Assembly: GCA_013399895.1 (NCBI GenBank)
Contig: VXBA01001731.1
Coordinates: 114,382 to 178,381 of the forward strand
DNA: 64,000 nucleotides
DNA from: Serilophus lunatus
Taxonomy: Eukaryota > Chordata > Aves > Passeriformes > Eurylaimidae
Reading direction: 5' to 3'
Every line of letters starts with the position of its first letter. Position 1 is the stretch's first letter. Of this stretch, positions 23,325-34,612 are shown in pieces. Position numbers and translations under genes: made by a program. The notes below the pieces were generated by a model. The model was not told the DNA's origin. It saw nothing but the letters and a program-made list of their open reading frames with translations, and did not search any database.

Positions 23325-24005
23325 CTCCTCCCACGAGGAACGCAGGGGATGGTGAAAGAGAGTTGTGTTCAGACTATAACACTTCATCTCTACTCCTTCT
23401 TCCTCCACACATTCTTCTGCACCAGCATGAAGTCTTTCCCACAGGATACACCCCTTCAGGAACAGTCTTCTCCAGTGTAGGCCTTCTCCAGCCAAAGATC
23501 CTGTCAGAACACCTGCTCCAGGGTGGGATCCTCCAAGAGCTGCAGATGGATCTCTGCTCCATCATAAACCTCCATGGGCTGCAGGGGCACGGTTGCCCTT
23601 CCATGGGGTCCACCATGGGCTGCAGAGGAACCTCAGCTCTGGTACGTGGACCATGTCCTAAACCTGCTTCTGTCAAATTCCTCATTCCTTGTTTTAAGTC
23701 ATTTTTTGCCCTTTGCTAAATATCTTATCCATCCAGAGCCTTGGGGATGATTTTAGCTCTGGCCAGTGGCAGGTCCATTACAGATGAGTGGAAATGTAAG
23801 CCTACCTCTAACCCAAATACTAAACTAAAATTGAACCCTAACCCTAAACCTAACTCTAACCCTAACCCAAACCCCACTCCTAACCCCACCCCTGACCCTA
23901 ACCCTAACTAACCCTAACCCTAATGGGCCAGCCTCCATCTCCCCTCACAGGGGCCACCCCTGCAGCACCCCAGCTGCTCAGAACTTGTCACAGCACCCCA
24001 GGAAA
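23325..24005. mobile_element. Probable old avian ERV LTR, interrupted by a telomere-like tract
   Basis: The segment shows the layout I associate with a common avian LTR. A block rich in 'ccatgggctgcag' repeats (23570-23640) is followed by 'tttttgccctttgctaaata', then 'ggccagtggcaggtcc' and, after the telomeric tract, 'caggggccacccctgcagca'. Family assignment is from memory of avian repeats and not verified. Orientation is not decided and no internal retroviral sequence adjoins it. Confidence 0.5.
23800..23924 (+). repeat. Interstitial telomeric sequence, degenerate (CCCTAA)n
   Basis: Seven perfect CCCTAA hexamers (for example 23836-23847, 23896-23907, 23912-23923) are mixed with variants such as CCCCAC, CTCTAA and CCCAAA. 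The vertebrate telomere repeat therefore has its C-rich strand on the plus strand here. The tract separates the two halves of the LTR-like element. Confidence 0.92.
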
Positions 24006-24816
24006 CTGTCCCAGCCTGTGCCATCAGTGTCCCAGCTCTGGGCTGCCAGGGCACAGCCCAGCACCTTGAAATTCATTCTTATGCTCAAGCTCCTTCCCAT
24101 TTTTAAGTGAAACCAGCCCGAACTGTTTGCATAAAAGAATCCAGACATCATTTTTGTTTAAAATGGCCTCATATCCCTCAGGGCAGCACATGAAAGCTGG
24201 AAAATGTGAATTATAACAGATCAAACAGTAGAAGTAAATTAAAATGAAATAAGTTGCTGCTTTCAGAGTACATCACCATAAAGGAAATCTCACAATTAAT
24301 GGCTGTTTTCCATTAGCCCTAACGCACCCAAGAGCCAAGATAAAGCCCCACAGCCTGGGGTCTGCACTATTACGTTGATGATAAACTTGAGCAGTTTCAC
24401 ACTCATGAGATATTTCTGGACAACACTATAATTTTATTTTAGGAGCAGTGAAGGACTGATGTAAAAGCAACTATGGCAACCCCACAAACTCCCAAAAAAC
24501 CTTCTCCCCAAGGCTTATTACATTGTTTTTGATTTTTAATTTTGAATCAAGAAGCAATCAGGAATATAGGATTTAATTGTATCGTGTTAATTCCGCTTTT
24601 CCAAAATGTTAATCTTTAGATCAGACATTGCAGGGGATAACACAAAGACATGAAGCTAAGCATGGTGAGACATTTTAAATACATTTGGAGTCTGTCCTAA
24701 GTGTTCCACAGCTCCATTTCCAGTGCAATGCCATACTAAAAACGATCACGTGCAGAGAATGCAAATAACAGCAAACATTGCAGGGCTCAAAATAACAATT
24801 TAAAACTCCTCACTGT
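24006..24816. other. No feature recognised
   Basis: AT-rich DNA between the LTR and the next CR1. Confidence 0.5.
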
Positions 24817-24968
24817 GGATTGCCCATCCCTGGAGGTGATCCAGGGCAAGGTGGACGGGGCTTGGAGCAACCAGGGATAGTGGAAGGTGTCTCTGCCCAT
24901 GGCAGGGGTTGGAATGAGATGGGCTTTAAAGTCCCTTCCAACTCAAACCATTCTGGGATTCTGGGATA
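24817..24968 (+). mobile_element. CR1 LINE 3' end, plus strand
   Basis: It ends with 'cttccaactcaaaccattct' and 'gggattctggga'. About 150 bp remain. Confidence 0.9.
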
Positions 24969-25169
24969 ATACTGAGCATTCAGCTACAAGTCAGAATATA
25001 AAATTCTAGAGATTTTCCTGTGCTTTGGGGTTTGTGCTGAAAATACTGAGTGTGTTCCAAATACACTTGGTTTGCCATCAGCAATGTGTTTTCTTCTGGG
25101 GCTTTGTGGGCTTTGACTGAAAGAGCTGGAAGAAGAAATTCATGAAAATGATGAACAGAGATTCCAGAC

Positions 25170-25440
25170 TTCCTGAGGTTGGAAAATGCCTCCCAGCCCA
25201 GGGAGTCCCCCCTGTGCCCCATCCCCACCTTGTCCCCCAGCCCAGAGCACTGAGTGCCACGGCCAGTCCTTCCTTGGGCACCTCCAGGGCTGGGCACTGC
25301 CCCCCTCCCTGGGCAGCCCCTGCCAAGGCCTGACCCCCCTGGCCAGGCCCCAATTCCTCCTCCTGTGCCCCCTGCCCCTGCCCTGGCCCAGCCTGAGGCC
25401 GTTCCCTCTCCTCCTGGCCCTTGTTCCCTGGGAGCAGAGC
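25170..25440 (-). mobile_element. CR1 LINE 3' end, minus strand, GC-rich subfamily
   Basis: It is identical to 5818-6069 over 25189-25440. It is truncated at GGAGCAGAGC, where non-CR1 sequence begins. Confidence 0.92.
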
Positions 25441-25644
25441 TGACAAGGCTCCTCAGCTTGTCTGGTCCTTCCTGGTGGTTTGTTTCAGCTTGTTGAGCAA
25501 TTTCCAAACTGTCAGGTGACCGTTGTCAGCATTTTCATGACCTGTTTTCTGGAATTGTGTAGTGGGACATCTCCTGTATTATTGCAACTCCGGATATTAA
25601 TAACAGAAACTTACTGTGCACAGACTGAGTTACCCACAACCTCT

Positions 25645-25950
25645 TATGGAATCAGTAAGGTTGAAGGTGACCTTTAAGATGGTTGAGTCTAACCATTGAC
25701 CCTTCACTAACCAAGGCCACCACTAAATCCTGTCCCCAAGTGCCACCATCCACATGGCTTTTAAATCCCTCTGCCAATGGTGACTCCACTGCCTCTCTGG
25801 GCAGCCCCTTCCAGTTCTTGGCAACTCCTTCCATAAAGAATTTTTTTTCCCAATATCCAACTTGAGACTCCCCTGGCACAGCTTGAGGGAGTTTCCCCTC
25901 ATCCTGTCCCCTGTTCCCTGGAAGCAGAGCCCAACCCCGCCTGTCTTCAC
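25645..25950 (-). mobile_element. CR1 LINE 3' end, minus strand
   Basis: 'ggaatcagtaaggttgaagg' then 'cactgcctctctgggcagcc' and 'gttccctggaagcagagccc'. It is a more diverged subfamily than its left neighbour. Confidence 0.85.
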
Positions 25951-26730
25951 ATGACACAAGATGTTGTCTCTGGAGAGTGAAAGGATACAGCTAAAATAGA
26001 CTTTTATATATCTATACAACACAACATTCATTCTAAAAGCTTCAAACTATATCAGTTTAATCAACAAATAGCAGACTTCTAGGTTTGTTGCAACTCAGTA
26101 TATTAGTTTTAAAGGAAATGAAGGAGATAAACCATATTTTCTCTGAAGTGCTTGTTTACATCAGTCTGAAAAATGTTGATTTTCCAAAGAGACAAGGATC
26201 ACAAACTTTTGAGCACAGTCCTTAGCACTGGAATATGGAGCCTCACCTTCCAAATTAGGTTTGACTTTGGCAGAAGTGAAAACCCCTCTGAGGGGATTCA
26301 TTTTTATTTGACATAGTTAATGTACAAGATGTGGAAGTGGTCATGGTTTAGTGATTTGTTTGGGCTTTTTCATTATTTGAAAACAAATCCCATGTCACAG
26401 AAATTTCCAAGAAATTTCTTTTGAAGAAGTTCTTCAGCATGTCCCTCTGCAATATTGATCAAAAATGATTAACCTTTATATTGTTTCAAAGATAGCAAAT
26501 GAGATGACATTAAAAATCTTTGCAGCCTCTATTCTACATGTGTTTCTCTATATTTGTGACACCAGATAAAAAATTGCAAATACCAGCAAAAGGGAACAAA
26601 AGGGACATCTGGGTTCTTAGAAACTTATTTCCAAATCACTTAATCTCTTGGTTTGGATTCAATGCCTTGAGAATTTGAGATTTCTACATCTCTTGTTCTT
26701 CAGAAGGCTTCTTGTTATTGACTTTTAATT
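25951..26730. other. AT-rich spacer, nothing recognised
   Basis: No repeat family or exon signal identified. Confidence 0.5.
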
Positions 26731-26900
26731 TCATAGAATCATAGAACAGACTGATTTGAGTTGGAGGGTCCTTAAAATTCATCTCATTCCACTCCCTGCC
26801 ATGGGAAGGGTCATCTTCCACTATCCTTGCTTACTCCTAGCCCTGTCCTCGAGCACTTCCAAGGATGAGGCAGCCACAGCTTCTCTGGGCAACAATTTCT
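26731..26900 (-). mobile_element. CR1 LINE 3' end, minus strand
   Basis: The tail repeat 'catagaatcatagaacaga' is at the left. The copy breaks off at 'cttctctgggcaac'. Confidence 0.88.
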
Positions 26901-27469
26901 GACCATACAAACTGAATTCAAAAGTTTGTTGTTGTTGTTTTTTATAAGTTTTTATTTTTTTATTTTCTCCCCCTGTGACTGTACACTTTCTTCAAGGCAG
27001 AAGGGAGATAAATATTATAAACCCGCATGATCCCTGAAGGTGGATTTTTAGAGATATGTGAAGCTTACCACTACAATATCACAGAAAGCAGCTGAAGCCT
27101 CTGATTTATTTTTAAAGGATGTGTGGTCCCGGTCCTTGCAGAGACGGTAGCAAAAATGAGCTGGTTCTACTGGATTTTATATCTGTGCATTTCAAATCTG
27201 CCTGGGATGACAGCGTGCTGGGAGGACAAGGTCTCATGTCCAGTACTATAAGCCTTCCAGGATTCATGGATATTTGGGGGATGGGAGAAGGTGGGATATG
27301 GTCACTGTCTGTGAGTCTGAAGGGCACAAATAGGGAGTTAAAAAGGCGAAAATTATATATAAACAGTGGGGAGAGTGTCAAAAGGGTCTTACAGACATTT
27401 AATTAGAAAAAGAACACTTGATATAAGTTCTCCCTCTCCAGTCCAATTTATAAATAGCAAAACACTGAC
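26901..27469. other. No gene supported
   Basis: An open frame at 27119-27406 follows a CTTGCAG, but it lacks a pyrimidine tract and a donor and has no recognisable domain. Confidence 0.45.
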
Positions 27470-27745
27470 ATAGAATCACAGTATTGTGAAGGTTGGAAAA
27501 GACCCCTAAAATCAAGTCCAACCATCAGCTAGCACCACCACCATGTTCACCACTAAACCACAGCCTCAAATGCCACATCCACATGTTTTTGAACCCTTCC
27601 AGGGATGGTGACTCCAGAACTGCCCTGGGCAGCCTATTCCAGCCTCTGAAGACTCTTTCCACAAAGAGATTTTTCCTAATATCTGATATAAAACTCCCCT
27701 GGAAAAACCTGGGGCCATTTTCCCTCATCCTGGTAATAGTGAATT
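27470..27745 (-). mobile_element. CR1 LINE 3' end, minus strand, diverged
   Basis: 'catagaatcacagtattgtg' at the left, then 'cctgggcagcctattccagc' and 'ttccctcatcctggtaatag'. Confidence 0.85.
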
Positions 27746-28611
27746 TGAAAGCAAACATTTAAAGTCTGGCAGCAAGAAGCAGTTTAAAAATCCCTGGGGT
27801 TGCTTTCACTTGTTGCTTTGTTTCCTTTTGATTTTATGGAAGTGGTTGGATGCCTTGGGCAGGCTTATACCTCAAAATCCACAAGCACTTAATTATTAAG
27901 TGTTAAACTTTTGTTTAAAGGCTTTGATTAACTCAGCACAGGCAGGGCCTCACACAAGTTGTGTCACACAGGATACAGATATTCAAAGTTTAGAAGTTAT
28001 GAGACTTAATTCACTTAATCAATATAATGTAAATGGCAAATACTGATATGGGTTTATTAATGAACATGATCCTAAAGAAACATTTAAAGACCAGCCAAAA
28101 AAGGACCCTGTGAGTAAAGCATTATAGGAAATGATTAGTAGGCAATTCCTTCTGAGATGTCCATAGTCTCAGTGCCCAGGGGCTGTGCCAGCTGCACTTC
28201 AGTCCAGCATCTTGGAATTAGAATTCTTCTGGAATACAGACAGATCTTCAAGCTTTTCCATTTTTAAAACTTGAGGGGCTCAAGAATTACTTCTTAGCGA
28301 ATAATCAATGTTTTAAAATACAATCCTGTCAGGGAAAGTTTTTGAAGGGGCTGTGGTTGCCTCAAGGCCAAAATCTCTTTGATAAAAGAAACGCTTGATA
28401 CACCAGCATCATAAGACATCCATGGCATGTGAAATAGAGTCAGTTAATGAGGACCACAGCAAATAAAGAGGGATGGACAAAGGGCACTCACAGGCCATCC
28501 TCGCCCTCAGCAGCCCCCAGACTCTGGCCCAGGACCCCAGACCCAGCCCCTGCTGGGCTCTGCTCAGCCAGGCAAGAGCTGTGGGATGATGTCTCAGCCC
28601 AGGGGATCCCA
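27746..28611. other. AT-rich DNA, nothing recognised
   Basis: The last 110 bp before the CR1 tail are GC-rich but are not assigned to a family. Confidence 0.5.
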
Positions 28612-28935
28612 GACTCCCGGGATATGCTGAGTTGGAAGGGACCCACCAGAACCATCCATCCAACTCCTGGCCCTGCACAGGCCCATCCCCAGGAGTCCCC
28701 CCCTGTCCCCAGAGGATCATCCCACCCCTCCTGCAGCTCTGGCAGCCTTGGGGCTGTGCCCACTGCCCTGGGGAGCCTGGGCAGTGCCCAACCACCCCCT
28801 GGGCAAAGAAGAGCCTTGGCCTGAGATCCCCTCTGACCCTGCCCTGACACAGCTCCAGCCCATTCCCTGGGCTCCTGGCCCTGGTCCCCACAGAGCAGAG
28901 CTCAGTCCCTGCCCCTCCTCTGCCCCTGCCCAGCG
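28612..28935 (-). mobile_element. CR1 LINE 3' end, minus strand
   Basis: Inverted partner of 7676-8004, with the shared run 'gcagccttggggctgtgccc'. It is a different subfamily from the surrounding copies. Confidence 0.9.
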
Positions 28936-30121
28936 AGTTTCCCTGGATCCCCCTGGGAGCCCAGGGATTTGTGTATCTTCTCGTGTCTCCAAGTCCCATC
29001 CCATTGGGATCCACCACCCTTCACCACAGCCTGACATCCCAGCATATGTGGGAGATTGGTGCCCAAGTTGTCCATCAAGCTGCATCATCCAGATTATTGT
29101 CAATTGAAGAAGTAAAGGCTTTCAAAAAAACCCCAAACCAAAAAACCAAAAAACCAGCTAACCAACATGTAAATTTTAAATGAAATAAAAATGTTACATT
29201 TTCATTTTAGTACTTCAGCATCTGATTTTCACACTATCACATCATCAAAGCTTATTACAGCAGAAAGTCACTAATCGTATGAAGATCTGATAACAAAGAA
29301 ATACCTGTTCAGTAGGAATTCTGAGAACAACAGCAATTTTCCCCATTCCTTTCCCCAGTAAAAGACCAGTGCTAAATCCTCTGCCTTTTACATGCTCCTA
29401 TTAAAATACTTGGAAGTGAGAAAATCATTATATGGGTGGCCAAACTTCAAGGACTCTGTGGAGATATCCCAGAAGTCAACCTGGTGGTCCCTTCAAACTT
29501 CCTTTCATCATCTTATGATCTTTCTAGAAACAAAACCTTTAAAGGCACCACACGCATTCCTTTTTAACAAACTCAAAACACAAACAGAGAAAGTCTAACA
29601 TATTTTATTTTCCAAAATTCCAACTCTGTCTGAGATGCTGAGGGTATCACCAGTATGGAGGGAGGAATCAGATCTTTCCTCTGCCTCTGGAATGGCTGCC
29701 TTGGGAAGGAATAAAGAACAGGATAGAGAGAATGGAAATGACAGACTAATCCCAAAAATGAGGAACATGAAGATATTTAATCTAGCAATATTTGTTCCAA
29801 TTTTATTGGCATTTGACATTTTATAACTGAAGTTATTCCTTTGAGCTTATTTCTGATTTTCCTCAGATGCTCTCACAGTTCTGTACAGCACCTGCTTTAT
29901 ATCTCAGATTCTCACTCTAAGGAAAAAGAGAGAGAATGAATTTTGAATTACAAATTTTAAATGCAAAAAAATAAAATTAGCATACAAACGGGAGCAGATG
30001 TTGTTTTCATAAAAGTTCACAGCATACACACACAAAAAGTCAATACTTCACACTGCAGAGAGTTTAATGTCTCCTCTCTCTTCTTCTACAGGATAGATGG
30101 CCATCAGTTTGTTACGCTAAG
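28936..30121. other. No gene or repeat recognised
   Basis: The first 170 bp are GC-moderate and might extend the CR1 or be another old element. The rest is AT-rich. Confidence 0.45.
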
Positions 30122-30270
30122 CTTTTCTCTCTTTTCCTTTTCTTTCTTTTCTTTTCTTTTCTTTTCTTTTCTTTTCTTTTCTTTTCTTTTCTTTTCTTTT
30201 CTTTTCTTTTCTTTTCTTTTCTTTTCTTTTCTTTTCTTTTCTTTTCTTTTCTTTTCGTTTTCTTTTCTCT
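30122..30270. repeat. (CTTTT)n microsatellite, 22 perfect units
   Basis: Positions 30146-30255 are 110 bp of uninterrupted CTTTT, with imperfect copies on both sides. The minus strand is pure purine (GAAAA)n. Confidence 0.98.
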
Positions 30271-30654
30271 CTCCTCCTTGGCATGTCCTAATCCAGAATC
30301 ACATAACATCTTATTCCTATGGAGTTCAAATACTTTCCATCCTAATTCTGGATGCCAATATTTGAGTTACGGGTTGTTGAGTACAACTGCCTTCGTCTGC
30401 ACTCTGATTTTCTGACCCATACCTAATTCATGTAAAATACTCCAGTGCAGTCATAACCTCCATTCGCTTTTTTTTTTTTTTTTCATTTTTAATGGTGAAA
30501 GAGATCTTCATTTAAGCCTCATCACAGAAATAGAGCATCTGACTCAAAAGCCACTGCAGTTGTGATTACAATTGATTGTGTGATTAAGATCAAGTACTTC
30601 AAGAGCACTGCCTTGGTAATTATTTGAAATTTGAACAAGGATCTTGAATTTGGA
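30271..30654. other. Short spacer with poly-T
   Basis: A T run lies near 30469-30483. Nothing else is recognised. Confidence 0.55.
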
Positions 30655-30870
30655 GAAGAAAAAAAGAGATTTAGACTAGATGTTGGGAAGAAGTTCTTCC
30701 CTGTGAGGGGCTGGGATGGATTCCCAGAGAAGCTGCGGCTGCCCCATCCCTGGAAGTGCCCAAGGCCAGGCTGGAGCCACCTGGGATAGTGGGAGGTGTC
30801 CCTGCCCAGGACAGGATGGGCTTTAAAGTCCCTTCCAACCCAAATCATTTTGGGATTCCATGACTCTATT
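30655..30870 (+). mobile_element. CR1 LINE 3' end, plus strand
   Basis: 'gatgttgggaagaagttctt' to 'cccttccaacccaaatcatt' and a GGGATTCCATGA tail. Confidence 0.92.
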
Positions 30871-31717
30871 TTGGATTAATGGTGTCCAGGACATCAGAAA
30901 TGCAATCAACTGGCTTCTAATTAAGAATGTGACAGAGTCCCTCAAGACTGATCCCAAACATCTTTCTCTTACCAAGCACACATCTGTGCTGGCTGGCACC
31001 TTCCCAAAGCCCTGGTCACCTGCAACACCCCTACAGTTCTCTCTGTCCCACAGAAGCTGCAGAAGTGGCCATGGAATCAATCACTCACAGAGACAGAGAA
31101 TGGCTTTTTGGACAGAAAAAAATTGTTTTCATGGGTCATTATGGTTGGCCTGTACAAGAGAATCCCATTTGTGATGCAGGAATGTGGACAGCCACATCCA
31201 GGAACCACAACATTCTTCTCTTACGGTGTTTAAATCCAAATAGCAAAGTGGGAAAGTTATAAAACAGGGACCAGCTAATTCAACATGTCTCTGACCCCCA
31301 AATTTTATCCTAAACTGAAATATTATTCCTTTGCCAATGAACATATTGGAGAATGTATTACTACTATTCCCTTCGGGATGGATGATTGGATTTTCCATCT
31401 CCTGCTGACATGGCATCTCTTCAAGACTTACACCTCTGTAGGATTTCCTGTGAAAATCAGCAGATAAATAATTAAACATGTTTGCATAGTATAAGCTAAT
31501 GAAAACAGATCAGGAAGCATTCCTGAGCATGGAGCTGGGACAGAGTTTTTCATTTTAATCATTATGAGCAGAAAGGAAACAGAGGGAAAAGGCACCAGAG
31601 AGAGAGCAGAAAGTTAATTAAAATGCACAACCTTCTGGTATTTCCAAACATATTGACCTGGGGCAAATTTCCAGTTTCATCCACCAGGATGTTCTGTAAA
31701 CACAGATTTACAGAGGG
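30871..31717. other. No feature recognised
   Basis: Mixed DNA with short unsupported open frames on both strands. Confidence 0.5.
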
Positions 31718-31864
31718 TTTGTTCCTTTAAAATTATATAAAAAGGATTTGTTCCTTTTAAATCATACAGAAAGGTGGTGGGTTTTTGTTTGTTTGTTTGG
31801 GGATAAAAAGGATGTGTTCCTTTTAAATCATACAGAAAAGTGGGGGGTTTTTGTTTGTTTGGGG
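31718..31864. repeat. Tandem duplication, about 2.4 copies of a 62-64 bp unit
   Basis: The unit contains GTTCCTTTTAAATCATACAG and then a run of GTTTGTTT. Copies lie at 31739-31802 and 31803-31864, with a diverged partial copy starting about 31718. Confidence 0.85.
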
Positions 31865-32564
31865 TTTTTTGGTTTGGGGTTTTTTATTTAAACAGATAGA
31901 ATTCTGTGTTTTGGCCTGTCCCATGTTCATTTGTAATCTTCTTTCATCAATGTATCTAGAAATTGCTGGAATTTTTTTCCTTCAGAAAATGACCAGTTTC
32001 TAAACTCCTCATATAAATGTAGGTGGCTTTAGAACTCATAAAAACAGTTGTTTGTGATAGTCACCCATATAGTTCTAATGTAGATCATATTTCCCAGCTA
32101 AAAGTTATTAATTTATTTCTCACTTTAGACACTTCAGACTTCTGAGCATTCATTGTGACATTTCCTAAAGAGCACATGTTCCTCCAACCCTTCTACCATC
32201 AACTACTTCGAAAAGGAGCCAGTAGAAATCCTCCAATAGGAATTTGTATCTTCTCTGGGGGATGTATCCCAGGGGATTGTGTTTGTTGGGCCCTTGGTGT
32301 TATCAAGACTCCTCTAGAGAGTTCTGATTGAGCTGTTGCTATTAAAATATCCTTGTTTGCCACCCAGCGTGGCTCTTCCACAATTGCAAGTATCCACAGA
32401 GGTTTCCAGGAAAAAAATAACTGTAAATTCATAGAAATTGTGGTTTAATTTGTGTGGAAACAGTTCTATTGAAAAAAAAAAGTTCTGTTATTATCATTGC
32501 TCTGAGGATTATCATTGCTCTGGGGATGAGTGCAGAGAGCAACTCAAACACTTTCCCATCATCT
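31865..32564. other. No feature recognised
   Basis: AT-rich DNA leading to a short CR1 tail fragment. Confidence 0.5.
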
Positions 32565-32648
32565 TCCCCTATTTCCAGGGCAGGGGGATGGACCAAGATG
32601 ATCTTTAAGGTCCCTTCCAACCCAAAACATTCTGTGATTCCATGAGAT
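32565..32648 (+). mobile_element. CR1 LINE extreme 3' end, plus strand
   Basis: Only about 80 bp remain. It contains 'gatgatctttaaggtccctt' and 'cattctgtgattccatga'. Confidence 0.85.
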
Positions 32649-32920
32649 CAGCTCAGAACTTTTTCTGAGGCTAAATATTGAACAGAGGATAATCTTATAC
32701 TCATCCCCTAATTAAGTGGTCTTGACTTGCTGCACTGCTGATGGAGTGCAGTGCCCATGTTCTTGGCATCCCATTTTGCTCATGGATGAGGCCATCTCCC
32801 AATCCTTTGCTTTTATGAAATGCCAGGGGACAAAATAAAACATCAATCTGAACTAAGGTCCCTCCTGAAATAGCCTTATCCAAACACAGAATCCCAGGAT
32901 GGGATTCCCTTTTTTCCTTA
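32649..32920. other. Spacer ending in a CR1-tail-like motif
   Basis: At 32884-32904, 'acacagaatcccaggatggg' resembles a reversed CR1 tail. It sits just left of the duplicated block. Confidence 0.45.
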
Positions 32921-33533
32921 TCTCTTCAATTCAACTGGATACCAGCTGCATTTGTTTCTTAAAAGCAAGATTTTATGAGTACATGAATTGAGTTTATGAG
33001 TTTATGACTTGCCATATCCTCTCCAGATTGGATCAAAAATCTCCCTGGTTCAATATCATGGAACGCCCGGCTGGGTCAGGCTGGAAGGGCCCACAGTGCC
33101 CCATCTGGGGCCACCTCCCTGCTCCAGCAGGGCCATCCCCCAGCACAGGGCACAGCATTGTGTCCAGAGGGCTCTGGAATATCTCCAGGGAGGAGACTGC
33201 CCCCCTCTCTGGTCTCTGCCCAGTGCCGGGTCACTGCCCAGCCAAGAAGTTCTTCCTCCTGCCCAGGTGGCACTTGCTGGGCCTCAGTTCCTGCCCGTTC
33301 CTCTTGTGCCATTGCTGGGCCCCCCCGAGCAGAGCCTGCTCCATCCTCTGCCCCCTCCCTGCACCCCCGGACACACAGGGCTGGGGCCCCTCTCCGTGTC
33401 TCCTCTGGAGGCTGAACAGCCCCAGCTCCCTCAGCCTTTCCTGGGCACAAGACGCTCCATCCCTGGGGCATCTCCGCAGCCTCCGCTGGCCCCGCTCCAG
33501 GAGCTCCATGTCCCTCCTGTGCTGAGGAGCCCA
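32921..33533. repeat. Duplicated block, right copy (partner 13583-14195)
   Basis: It is collinear with 13583-14195 with four substitutions and no indels. It includes a minus-strand CR1 3' end from about 33057 to 33533, where the CR1 stops abruptly at a CAACAACAACAA tract. Confidence 0.93.
33057..33533 (-). mobile_element. CR1 LINE 3' end, minus strand
   Basis: CR1 part of the right duplicate. It is 5'-truncated relative to the left copy, which continues about 270 bp further. Confidence 0.9.
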
Positions 33534-34477
33534 CAACAACAACAGTGTTTTGAGAATCATTGTGAGCCAGGTTTATTTATCTCTTTTTTTTCTCTCTGTA
33601 AAAGCCCCTCAGACTTAATTTCTCACCACGACACTTCCAAGGAGAACCACATTACCTGAGCTACAGAACTGGAGCTGAGTAACTTAGAAACAAACCTCAA
33701 ATGATCTCAAAGTCCTTCTGCTGAAACACTGGAATGTGCTAAACTAAATGTCAATAAATAAAACCCATCTTTATTAGCTTTGTGCAAAATCTGAAACCCT
33801 AGAGTCTTGCACAAGCATGGAGGGAGACAGGAGTGATAATGTCACCTCTTGTCCCTGTTTTTTGCTTTGCCATGTGCTGGTCATGGAGCCCAAACCCTGA
33901 ACTGTATGTGTCTCACACAGGTATTAAGCACAGGAATCCTGCAGGAATATTTTCCTTTGTTATTACCAATTACCTGCCTTGAACAGGGGCGAATATTTAA
34001 AATTCTTGGAGCTCTGCACTGAATGAGCAGGGGAAATCAAGTCTGTATTTAAGGAATATTTATTAGTCTTGTTTAATGGAGGTTAAGATTATTTTTGTTC
34101 TCATTTGGCTGAGCTGAAGAGTATTATAATACTGATAGTATCTGTAGATCGAGGATGTCTGCAGTGCTTCAAAAACACTCACTTATTTAGAGATTAAGGA
34201 AGTGATTGGATTTCACCCAGACTAATTAATGGTAATCTACAAAATCATTCAAAGGTTTTACTCGGGCTCCAAAAAATGCTGCTCGGTTCTTTCCAAACTC
34301 AAATCACGCAGCCAAGAGAAGTGGAACATCCTGGGAATGATGTTAAAAACTAGTGCTAAAATCAAACCTAATAAAAAGCCTAAACACAGTTTACTTGTTT
34401 TATTGTGTTTACTTTTTTTCAGTGGAACAGAATGAGATGGTGAATAAGAGTGGGGCTGAGTTAGCAAACAGACAATA
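33534..34477. other. No feature recognised
   Basis: AT-rich DNA. No supported gene. Confidence 0.5.
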
Positions 34478-34612
34478 TAGAATAAAATAGAATAAAAAAT
34501 AAAATAATATAAAATAAAGTAACAGAAAATAAAAAATACAAAATTGGAATAAAAAATGAAATAAAGTAAAATAAAAACTACAAATAAAACAAAATAAAAT
34601 AAATAAATAAAG
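34478..34612. repeat. A-rich degenerate (AAAAT)n tract
   Basis: About 135 bp made almost only of AAAAT/AATAA-type units with substitutions. Confidence 0.9.

Noticed and set aside
27119..27406. 95-codon plus-strand frame after CTTGCAG as an exon
   Set aside because: No pyrimidine tract before the AG, no clear donor and no known domain.
28409..29107. 202-codon minus-strand frame and plus-strand frames
   Set aside because: They coincide with a CR1 copy. The homologous frame at 7491-8095 is likewise within CR1.
30146..30255. Lysine-rich or phenylalanine-rich coding repeat
   Set aside because: A pure pentanucleotide microsatellite. The frames are artefacts.
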